Source of the DNA: Paenibacillus thalictri
Lineage (GTDB): Bacteria > Bacillota > Bacilli > Paenibacillales > NBRC-103111
Length of the DNA stretch: 64,000 nt
NCBI RefSeq assembly: GCF_004307995.1
Contig: NZ_SIRE01000018.1
Coordinates: 1-64,000, forward strand
Direction: 5' to 3'
The position numbers were made by a program, and so were the translations under genes. Below are positions 42,623 through 49,736 of this stretch, in pieces (the stretch's first letter is position 1; each line of letters starts with the position of its first letter). The notes beneath the pieces are model-generated. The model saw only the letters and a program-made list of their open reading frames with translations, searched no databases and was not told the origin of the DNA.

Positions 42623-44260
42623 CTATTCCTTATCCATTTTCTCGAAAGGAATTTCGCTGTTCATTTGTCCGAATTGTACGCCTTTGATGTTTTTATGATA
42701 AACGGTCAGGTTCGTCCCATAGGAAATCGGCAGGTACACGGCTTGTTCGTGCAGCGTCGTGAGAATGTAGTCGTAAAGCTCCTGCCGTTTCTTTTCATCC
42801 GTGCTGAGCAGCGCTTCCTCGATTTTTTGATCAAGTTCTTTCTTCATGGACAGCCCGGCCTGCGCCTGGTAATCGGCATGCGACGGCACACGCATTGAGG
42901 AAACCATCGCATGAGGATCGTACGGAATGCCAAACGTATCGCTAAAGATCATATGGAAATTGCCGCTGGTTTGCCGCTGTCCGAACAATTGGCTTTCTTC
43001 GCCGATCAGTTTGACGTTGACCCCTATTTTTCGCAAATCGCCTTGAAGCACTTCGGCAATCGCCTTGTGCACATTATTCGCGCTATCGAAGCTCAGCTCC
43101 AGCTCCAGCACATTGCCGTCCTTTTCCCTGAACTCTTTTTTCGCGGGAAGCACCCAGCCGGCCTCATCCAGCAGCTTTGCCGCCTTGCCCGCATCATACG
43201 TATACGGCGTAAGCTTCACGTTGGAATAAGGAAAGTTAGGGGGAAACAACGTATCCGCCTGCTTATCCGTGCCGTAGAACACATTGTCGATGACCGACTT
43301 CTTGTTAAATGCGTATTCGATCGCTTTACGGACGGTGATATCCTTTAATGGGCCTTTATTCGTATTCAGCGCAATCGATTTGGTAAAAAGCGGCGAGGAG
43401 GTGGCCGCCACATATTTGCCGGATTCCTTCAAATATTTAAACGAATCCAAGCTGATGCTGCCGTCTCCGTAAATGACGTCGAGATCGCCTTTCTCAAAAG
43501 CAAGCACACGGGACTCGCCGTCGGGAATGACCGCCACGCGGATTTTATCCGCTTTGGGCTTCTCGCCCCAATAGTTCTCATTCCGGCTGAATTCGGCATA
43601 TTCGTTCATCTTGTAATCGGTCAGAACCCAAGGTCCGGTACCGATCGGAGCTTTGATGTTTTCCGAGGTTTTGCCGTTGTCGGGAAAACCCGCTTCGCCC
43701 AGGAAACGAAGCGGCCTGATTAACGACAGCTCCTGCAGCATCGGATAATAAGCGTTGGCCAGCTTTATTTTGACCGTATACTCGTCCGTTTTCACTGCGT
43801 CCTGAATCTGGTTGATCAGCTCCAGCCAGCTGTGACGCTGCTTGTTGGCCAAAACCGCCTTCACATTCTTAACTACAATATCGGCGTTAAACGGCGATCC
43901 GTCGGAGAACTTCACATCCTTGCGTAGAAAAAACGTATACTCTTTGCCGTCGCCCGACACTTCCCATTTCTCCGCCAGATGAGGAAGCACTTTGCCGTCC
44001 GCGTATTTCACCAGCGACTCGTACACCATATTTTGCGCAAACATCTGATTTGGCGCATACATATGCGGGTTTAACGGGCCAATATCGTTGGCGGATGAAA
44101 ACTTGATCGTTTTCTTAGCTCCCGCTTGGGCCGCCTTGGTTGGTTCCGCCGACGTACCCGCTGCCGGGGATTCGCTGCAAGCAGAAAGGAATAACAAGCA
44201 AGAAAACAAGATCATTAGCATAGTGGAGCCACGGAATAAACGTTTAGGTGAACATAACAT
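42623..44260 (-). CDS. nikA: Nickel-binding lipoprotein, NikA-like
   Basis: The 545-residue binding protein strongly resembles E. coli NikA: IGPLNPHMYAPNQMFAQNMVYE, KQRHSWLELINQI, APIGTGPWVLTDYKMNEYAEF, RNENYWGEKP and SSMRVPSHADYQAQ, whose His corresponds to the His that binds the Ni-histidine complex in NikA. A lipobox LSAC near residue 28 makes it a lipoprotein here rather than periplasmic. The start is the ATG at 44260, 9 nt after AGGGGA; an earlier ATG is only 3 nt from that site. The ligand is probably Ni(II) bound by histidine or another chelator. Confidence 0.92.
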   Translation of the reverse strand: MLCSPKRLFRGSTMLMILFSCLLFLSACSESPAAGTSAEPTKAAQAGAKKTIKFSSANDIGPLNPHMYAPNQMFAQNMVYESLVKYADGKVLPHLAEKWEVSGDGKEYTFFLRKDVKFSDGSPFNADIVVKNVKAVLANKQRHSWLELINQIQDAVKTDEYTVKIKLANAYYPMLQELSLIRPLRFLGEAGFPDNGKTSENIKAPIGTGPWVLTDYKMNEYAEFSRNENYWGEKPKADKIRVAVIPDGESRVLAFEKGDLDVIYGDGSISLDSFKYLKESGKYVAATSSPLFTKSIALNTNKGPLKDITVRKAIEYAFNKKSVIDNVFYGTDKQADTLFPPNFPYSNVKLTPYTYDAGKAAKLLDEAGWVLPAKKEFREKDGNVLELELSFDSANNVHKAIAEVLQGDLRKIGVNVKLIGEESQLFGQRQTSGNFHMIFSDTFGIPYDPHAMVSSMRVPSHADYQAQAGLSMKKELDQKIEEALLSTDEKKRQELYDYILTTLHEQAVYLPISYGTNLTVYHKNIKGVQFGQMNSEIPFEKMDKE

Positions 44261-44291
44261 AACCATAAGTCCCCTTTTATTTATGATAGTG

Positions 44292-44312
44292 CTGCCGATT
44301 CGTTATCGGCAG
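44292..44312. promoter_or_regulatory. Perfect inverted repeat upstream of nikA
   Basis: CTGCCGAT (44292) and ATCGGCAG (44305) are separated by 5 nt, about 32 nt before the nikA start and 42 nt after the GNAT stop. There is no T-run. It could be the operator of a metal-responsive repressor or a weak hairpin ending the GNAT transcript. Confidence 0.4.
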
Positions 44313-44353
44313 TTTGACCCGTCAACATGAAGCAGTGCGTGAAGAACCGTTTT

Positions 44354-44896
44354 TCAGAACATGTTATCGGGGGCCAGCCGGCAGTCCATATGTACCGTTT
44401 GCCAATTGTCGTGCGGCTCCAGCCGCAGCTCAAAGCCCTGCGCTTCCCAGAAGCCTACCGCGCCGGGCAAAAACCGGTGCGTATGCAAATACATCGTCTC
44501 GTACCCTTTGGCTCGCGCCAAAGGCAGCAGCTGCCGCACCATAGCGGTGCCAACCCCTTGGCGGCGCAGCTGCGGATTGACGTAACATTTGACCAGCTCT
44601 GCGGTGGGACGCGCCGTATACATGCCTTTAATCTCGGGGATCCGGTCGTCGTAAGGTAAGAATGCCGCCGTCGCCGCAATCGTCCCATCCCGGTCGAAAG
44701 CAGCCAGAAACGCCGCGTCTTTTGCCTTATAATACACTTCTTGAAACCGCGCCATATCCGGGGGCAGCTCATTCGGATCCAGCATCGGAAACACTTCCCG
44801 CACGATATCCATCACAAAATGCGTAGCGGCAGCCAGTTCCACCGGCTTAATTTCTTTGATGTCATAATCAGTCAGAACCTGTTCCAACACCCTCAT
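44354..44896 (-). CDS. GNAT family N-acetyltransferase
   Basis: The 180-residue acetyltransferase has the acetyl-CoA binding motif A in AELVKCYVNPQLRRQGVGTAMVRQLLPLA (residues ~98-126) and ends with a beta-strand region GFWEAQGFELRLEPH. The substrate is unknown. The start is either the ATG at 44896 or the GTG at 44890, which is better spaced from AGAGAGG. It precedes nikA in the same direction with a 93-nt gap containing an inverted repeat, so it may or may not share the nik transcript. Confidence 0.9.
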   Translation of the reverse strand: MRVLEQVLTDYDIKEIKPVELAAATHFVMDIVREVFPMLDPNELPPDMARFQEVYYKAKDAAFLAAFDRDGTIAATAAFLPYDDRIPEIKGMYTARPTAELVKCYVNPQLRRQGVGTAMVRQLLPLARAKGYETMYLHTHRFLPGAVGFWEAQGFELRLEPHDNWQTVHMDCRLAPDNMF

Positions 44897-44996
44897 CCTC
44901 TCTTTAGCAGATTACTTGGAAAATTGTGCATCGATTCTCTTCACCAATAGTAACACGAAATAAATAAAACGTGCTACCAAAACCCAAAAAAAATTT

Positions 44997-45018
44997 CATT
45001 GGTTACGCGTGTTACCAA
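44997..45018. promoter_or_regulatory. Operator-like palindrome upstream of the GNAT gene
   Basis: ATTGGT and ACCAAT flank a 10-bp centre containing GTGTTACC. Related half-sites GTAACACG (44949) and CGTGCTACC (44969) lie between it and the gene. Three copies of a GGTARCACG-like element suggest a repressor site in the GNAT promoter. Confidence 0.35.
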
Positions 45019-45092
45019 TTTCTTATAATGTATCACGAATTGAACTGCCGGTTGCATGACGATTCCGTCTAGAAGAACGGGTTCTAAAAAAA

Positions 45093-45130
45093 CAAAAAAA
45101 GCAGGGTCCCCGGGATGGGGAACCTGCTTC
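45093..45130 (-). terminator. Terminator of the small membrane-protein gene
   Basis: AAGCAGGTTCCCC/GGGGACCCTGCTT stem followed by a long T-rich tract (TTTTTGTTTTTTT) on the minus strand, about 35 nt past the stop. Confidence 0.88.
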
Positions 45131-45163
45131 TCCGAAGTTATGGCCGGACCGCTGTCCTGCCGC

Positions 45164-45589
45164 TTACATAAACCAATTAGGGAATTTCATAATGATAATC
45201 AGCACGAGAAAAATGACTCCGGTGATCGAGCTCAGCGACTTGATTTTGCCCAGCTTGCCAGCGATTTGGCTGCCCGATTCGTCGGTCAAAGCTCCTCTCA
45301 TCGCTTTGCCAAGAATGCCTGTCAATGCGCCCAAAGCCAAAAACAGAACCACCGCCAAAATCATCCACACAATGGAATAGTGCCCTTTGCCCGCCAAATA
45401 ACCGCCGGATAAAAACGAAATCACAAGCCCTAATTGTCCAGCGCGGTTAGCGGAGAACAAGACATGCAGGAAGCCGTGTTGGGCTTGTCCCTTTAATGCA
45501 GACAGCCGAGCCGAAAGAAACGGAAGCATCAGGTAAAATCCCATTAAGATCGCTGCCAATACGTGTAGAAATAAAAACACTTGAATCAT
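45164..45589 (-). CDS. Small four-helix membrane protein, unrecognised
   Basis: The 141-residue integral membrane protein has about four hydrophobic segments: VFLFLHVLAAILMGFYLMLPF, AGQLGLVISFLSGGYLAG, SIVWMILAVVLFLALGALTGIL and SITGVIFLVLIIIMKFPNWF. The loop before the last helix is charged (RGALTDESGSQIAGKLGKIKS). It resembles the uncharacterised small membrane proteins common in Bacillales; no function can be assigned. It lies downstream of the RND transporter gene and is separated from it by a hairpin. Confidence 0.75.
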   Translation of the reverse strand: MIQVFLFLHVLAAILMGFYLMLPFLSARLSALKGQAQHGFLHVLFSANRAGQLGLVISFLSGGYLAGKGHYSIVWMILAVVLFLALGALTGILGKAMRGALTDESGSQIAGKLGKIKSLSSITGVIFLVLIIIMKFPNWFM

Positions 45590-45661
45590 AAAGCTGCCCC
45601 CAAACGAAGTTAATTTACATTCAGTATACTTGAATGAAGTTGGAAGGGCAAGGAAGCCCGA

Positions 45662-45708
45662 AAGGCCCGGCGCGAGGCAAAATCATGCCCCATCCGCCGG
45701 ACCTTCCG
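45662..45708 (-). terminator. Hairpin after the RND transporter gene
   Basis: AAGGTCCGGCG pairs with CGCCGGGCCTT on the minus strand across a 22-nt loop. No T-run follows, so termination would be partial and could allow read-through to the small membrane-protein gene. Confidence 0.45.
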
Positions 45709-45727
45709 TTATCATGGCGGCAGCCGT

Positions 45728-48700
45728 TTAAACGCCCAGCCCCGTACCCGGCGCAGATGCTGCGGGTTCGTGCGCGGCATGGCCCGGATACAGCGAGATT
45801 CCGCGTCTCGCCGCCCGGCGGTCGCGCCATTTTGCCACAATGACATACAACGACGGTACCACGACAAGCGTCAGCATCGTCGAGTACAGCAAGCCGGAAA
45901 TGATCGTTGTACCCATCGGCCGCCACAAATTGCCGCCCATGATGGTCATCGGCAGCAGACCGCCGATCGCTGTCGCCATCGTCAGCAGGATCGGACGCAA
46001 ACGCGCTTTGCCCGCTTCGGCAACCGCCTGATAAAGCTCCGTGCCCTGCTCGCGCGCCTGTTCAATAAATTCGATCAGTATAATTCCGTTGCGCACGACG
46101 ATACCGGACAGGCTGACCAGGCCCATTAACGCCATGAAGCCGATTGGCGCCCCGGTAATAAACAGCCCGATAATGGCGCCACCCGCCGCCAATCCTACGG
46201 TCGATAAAATCAGCAAGGGCAGCGACAACGAGTAAAATTGAATGACCATAATAATATAGATCAATATGACAACGACAATCGAAAGTTTGCCGATCGCCGC
46301 AAACGCATCGTTCCGCTCTTCGTTTTCTCCGCCGTATTCTACCGTGTATCCGGCCGGAAGCGAGTAGGCGCTCATCTTCTGCTTCAAGTCGCGCAAAATC
46401 TCATCCGGCAGGCGATCCTGCGCATAACTGCGCACCGTAATCGTCCGGTTCTGGTTGCGGTGCTGGATGGACTTGATCATGCTGCCGCTCACCGTATCGC
46501 CGAGTTCCCTGACTTCAGCCGTGCCGCCCTTCTGAGTCGGCACATGCATACGGCGGATCGTCTCCTGCGGGTCGCTTTTGATATCCTTGGCATACAAAGT
46601 GATGTCCAACTCGTCTTCGCCTTTTTGAAACTTTGTTACGTCCAATCCTTCGGTGGCAATTCGCGCGGTCATCGATAAATCCTTTTCGCTTACGCCGTAT
46701 ATGGCCAGCTTGTTTGGATCCGGTTTGATCTCAACCGTGCTCATCGGATTGCCGATGTCGTCGGCGACGCTCACCGTTCCCGGGATTCCTTCCAGGATCT
46801 CCTGCATATCCGTCGAGATACGCTGCAGCTCGGGCAGTTCGGCGCCGCTGATGCGAACCGCAATCGGCGCGCCGACAGGCGGACCTTGCTCGAGTTCACG
46901 CGGCGTAATATCGACATCCGGCGGGAACATCGCTTTCAAGCCGTCACGCCATAGAGCCACCACGTCTTTGGTGTGAATCCGCTGCGGATCGATTTTGACA
47001 AAAAGCTGACCAATGTTGATGCCCGACTTGTCACTCTCCGAATAATAGAAATGCGGGGTCGAACGTCCGGAATAAGCCGATACAAAAACGACCCCCGGCT
47101 GGCTGCGTACCCATTCGGCCGCTTTGCCCACCGTAAATTCGGTTTCGCTGAACAATCTGCCCGTGGGCAGCTCAAAATCGATCAGCATTTCGTCCTTTTC
47201 CGCAGGCGGAAAATATTGTACGCCAAGCTTGGGCAGCAGCGCAAAACTGCTGGTGCCTACCAGCAGCGCCACCACGCCCGTCAGCAGCGGTTTGCGCAGA
47301 AACGAATAAATTTGCCTGCCATACAGCTCGCTTAGCTTCTGGATCGGCTTGCCCAGCAGTCCCGGCGCATGTTCTTTGCCCGTTTGGGGTTGTTTCCGCT
47401 GCTCGGCCAAGCCTGCATGCTGCACTCGTTCATCGGCCGGCAATCCGCCTTGCTTATGTCTTCTTTCACCGACCCACTGGCGGAATATTGGAATAATAGT
47501 CAGCGACATGGCCATCGATGCGGCAAGCGTCAGGGTAATAACAACCGGAATCGGCTTAATGAAATTCCCGATATTGCCCTTTAAGAAAAACAAAGGAAGG
47601 AATGCCGCAGCCGTGGAAATCGTCGCCGTTAAGATGGAAACCGCGACATCCTTAGCCCCTTCCAGCGACGCTTTATACGGAGAATCGCCCAACTGCAGAC
47701 GCCGCTGGATATTATCGTTAACGACAATCGCATCATCGACCAAAATGCCAAGCACAATGACGATCGCCACCACCGTAATTTGGTTCAAGTCGATACCCAT
47801 CGCTTCGATCGGGATAAATCCAATCGTGATGGATATTGGAATCGCCAGCGCAACGATCAGCGCCGTGCCAAAGGTAAGCCCCATCGAGCAGACAACGATG
47901 ACCGCCAGGATACCGATCAGCAGCTCTCTCCCCAAATCGTGAAACAGATGATCCAGGCTTTCCTTCTGCGTAAATAACGAAGTCATGGTGACATTGGCCG
48001 GAAGCTGCGACTTCAGCGTTTGAACCTTCTCGTCCAGCAGCTTTTGCAGCGTCGGAATATCGGCGCCTTTCTCCGCATTGATAACGATATCCAGCGTTGG
48101 TTTGCCTTCGTGATAAATGCTCACTTTCTTTTTCTCCGGTTTCAGCTTGACGTCGGCCACATCTCCGATTTTTAGCGAAGTGCCGTTTGGCAAACCGAGA
48201 ATTTCAGTGCGGGCGATATCTTCCGCCGATGTCCATTCCCCTGTCATGTTGACATAATACGATTTGGCCCCTTTGTCCAGATTCCCCAGCGGGACGCGGT
48301 CATGTTTGGTTTGCAGCGCCTGGGCTACTATCGTCCACGGCAGCTTAAACGTATTCAGCTTTTCCGTGTCCAGTGTAACGGCCACCTCTTGATCGGGCAG
48401 CCCGACGATCTGCACGTTGCTGACCCCCGTTATGGTGGAAAGCTGTTTTTTCCAAGCGTTCATCGTCGGGCGGAGCGGCTCCAGCTCACTTTCCTCATTT
48501 ACGGTAAAATGCAAAATCTGCTCGGCGATTTTGCCCAAATCGTCGTTGACAAGCGGCTTTTCGGCATCGCTCGGCAGATCGCTTTCCGCCGATTGTACCT
48601 TTTGGCGCAGCGTGTCCCAGGCCCTTTTGATATCGACATCGGGTTTAATCTCCACATTAATCGCGGAAACGTTAGCCGAAGAAGTCGACTTCAGCACTTT

Positions 48701-48925
48701 GATTTCGCTCATTTCCTTGATTTTATCTTCAATCGGCCGGGTCACGAATTGCTCGACCTTTTCCGGCGAGGCGCCGGGATATACCGTCGTTACCAAGGCA
48801 ACGGTCAGATCAATCTCGGGATTCTCCCGCTGTTTGAGCGTGGCGATATTGAGCGCGCCCAGCAGAATCGCCATCATGAAAAAAAGCAGCGTCACCTTGC
48901 GGCGGCGGATTAGCTTAGCGATCAC
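45728..48925 (-). CDS. RND efflux transporter permease, SwrC/YerP-like
   Basis: The 1065-residue RND-superfamily pump is close in length to B. subtilis SwrC (YerP), which exports surfactin. It has a first membrane helix (VTLLFFMMAILLGALNIATL), two large extracellular porter domains with the typical RENPEIDLTVALVTTVYPGASPE-type start (residues ~40-65), and clustered helices around residues 335-530 and 860-1040. The proton-relay Asp pair is present in GILVDDAIVVNDNIQRRL. The start is GTG at 48925, placed by GGGGAGG and overlapping the TetR stop (GTGA). No membrane-fusion or outer-membrane partner gene is adjacent, as expected in a monoderm. Substrates are probably lipopeptides, detergents or solvents. 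Confidence 0.92.
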   Translation of the reverse strand: MIAKLIRRRKVTLLFFMMAILLGALNIATLKQRENPEIDLTVALVTTVYPGASPEKVEQFVTRPIEDKIKEMSEIKVLKSTSSANVSAINVEIKPDVDIKRAWDTLRQKVQSAESDLPSDAEKPLVNDDLGKIAEQILHFTVNEESELEPLRPTMNAWKKQLSTITGVSNVQIVGLPDQEVAVTLDTEKLNTFKLPWTIVAQALQTKHDRVPLGNLDKGAKSYYVNMTGEWTSAEDIARTEILGLPNGTSLKIGDVADVKLKPEKKKVSIYHEGKPTLDIVINAEKGADIPTLQKLLDEKVQTLKSQLPANVTMTSLFTQKESLDHLFHDLGRELLIGILAVIVVCSMGLTFGTALIVALAIPISITIGFIPIEAMGIDLNQITVVAIVIVLGILVDDAIVVNDNIQRRLQLGDSPYKASLEGAKDVAVSILTATISTAAAFLPLFFLKGNIGNFIKPIPVVITLTLAASMAMSLTIIPIFRQWVGERRHKQGGLPADERVQHAGLAEQRKQPQTGKEHAPGLLGKPIQKLSELYGRQIYSFLRKPLLTGVVALLVGTSSFALLPKLGVQYFPPAEKDEMLIDFELPTGRLFSETEFTVGKAAEWVRSQPGVVFVSAYSGRSTPHFYYSESDKSGINIGQLFVKIDPQRIHTKDVVALWRDGLKAMFPPDVDITPRELEQGPPVGAPIAVRISGAELPELQRISTDMQEILEGIPGTVSVADDIGNPMSTVEIKPDPNKLAIYGVSEKDLSMTARIATEGLDVTKFQKGEDELDITLYAKDIKSDPQETIRRMHVPTQKGGTAEVRELGDTVSGSMIKSIQHRNQNRTITVRSYAQDRLPDEILRDLKQKMSAYSLPAGYTVEYGGENEERNDAFAAIGKLSIVVVILIYIIMVIQFYSLSLPLLILSTVGLAAGGAIIGLFITGAPIGFMALMGLVSLSGIVVRNGIILIEFIEQAREQGTELYQAVAEAGKARLRPILLTMATAIGGLLPMTIMGGNLWRPMGTTIISGLLYSTMLTLVVVPSLYVIVAKWRDRRAARRGISLYPGHAAHEPAASAPGTGLGV

Positions 48926-49509
48926 ATGGAAGCCTCCCCTCTCCCCGCAGCAGTGCAATCCAATATGTCCACAAGGGTATGGGCAATGATCTCAATGTAT
49001 TCCATGCCGCAGTTTTTCACGACAAACCATTGATATGCGCATTTTTCCACCATGCCGATTTTGGAATACGCGGCGATTTCCAGCTGCTCCTCGGTATAAC
49101 CGGGGTATGCATTCGCTTGAACGAGCTGTGATTTCACAACCTTCATCAGCCGCAGGTGAAAACGTTCTGTAATGTCCTTTAGTTCATTCGAAGCAAATCC
49201 GTGCTTATAAATAATATGTAAAATCGACCTATTAAGAGCGAACACCCGCAAAACGTTGCTTATCGTGCGATACATCTGCTCGCCGCACTCCTCCGTGCCT
49301 TCCTTCTCCAGCGTTTCCGCCACTTCTCCAAGGCAAGCTTCGGTGATGTCCCGAAACAAGTCCTCTTTGCTTTTAAAATACAAATAAAACGTCCCTTGTG
49401 CGACGCCCGCCTCCTGCACGATATCCGACACTTTCGTCGTATGGTATCCTTCCGTCTCAAACAGTTTGAGTGCGGCAGCAATAATTTTTGCCTGCTTATC
49501 TTCAGCCAT
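48922..49509 (-). CDS. TetR family repressor, YerO-like
   Basis: The 195-residue repressor has an N-terminal HTH (AAALKLFETEGYHTTKVSDIVQEAGVAQGTFYLYFKSKEDLF, residues ~12-54) and a helical ligand-binding domain. It probably represses its own operon with the RND pump and releases DNA on binding a pump substrate, as YerO does for yerP. The start is the ATG at 49509 behind GGGAGGT. Its stop overlaps the pump start by 4 nt. Two palindromic operators lie just upstream. Confidence 0.92.
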   Translation of the reverse strand: MAEDKQAKIIAAALKLFETEGYHTTKVSDIVQEAGVAQGTFYLYFKSKEDLFRDITEACLGEVAETLEKEGTEECGEQMYRTISNVLRVFALNRSILHIIYKHGFASNELKDITERFHLRLMKVVKSQLVQANAYPGYTEEQLEIAAYSKIGMVEKCAYQWFVVKNCGMEYIEIIAHTLVDILDCTAAGRGEASM

Positions 49510-49526
49510 ATGTACCTCCCAGATTA

Positions 49527-49544
49527 TGAATGACGTGTCAGTCA
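49527..49544. promoter_or_regulatory. TetR operator 1
   Basis: On the minus strand TGACTGAC-AC-GTCATTCA is a near-perfect dyad (one mismatch), 18 nt before the TetR start and overlapping its leader. It shares the TGACTGA half-site with operator 2. Confidence 0.7.
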
Positions 49545-49616
49545 TTTAACAGCGGTATGAAAATCCGTCATCTTTAGCATCTTATGTTTAAAATTCCCCA
49601 TCTGCTTCCCATTATT

Positions 49617-49636
49617 ATGACTGACTCATCAGTCAT
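49617..49636. promoter_or_regulatory. TetR operator 2
   Basis: ATGACTGA-CTCA-TCAGTCAT is a perfect 8-bp-arm palindrome about 90 bp upstream of operator 1, of the TGACTGACT..TCAGTCA type bound by TetR-family pump repressors. Confidence 0.75.
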
Positions 49637-49687
49637 TTTACTTATATTAACATGTGGAGGTACTTTTTTCAAGAATACCGGAGCATA

Positions 49688-49719
49688 ACAAAACCCGCCT
49701 TTTTGGTGAGAGGCGGGTT
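49688..49719 (-). terminator. Terminator of the GON-domain protein gene
   Basis: AACCCGCCT/AGGCGGGTT stem followed by TTGTTATG on the minus strand, about 20 nt past the stop. Confidence 0.85.
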
Positions 49720-49736
49720 GGTCGGTAATTTGGCAG

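Noticed and set aside
45728..48925. Heavy-metal (CusA-type) RND pump
   Set aside because: Pairing with a TetR gene, the length and the lack of metal-binding Met/His clusters fit a SwrC-like lipophile pump better.
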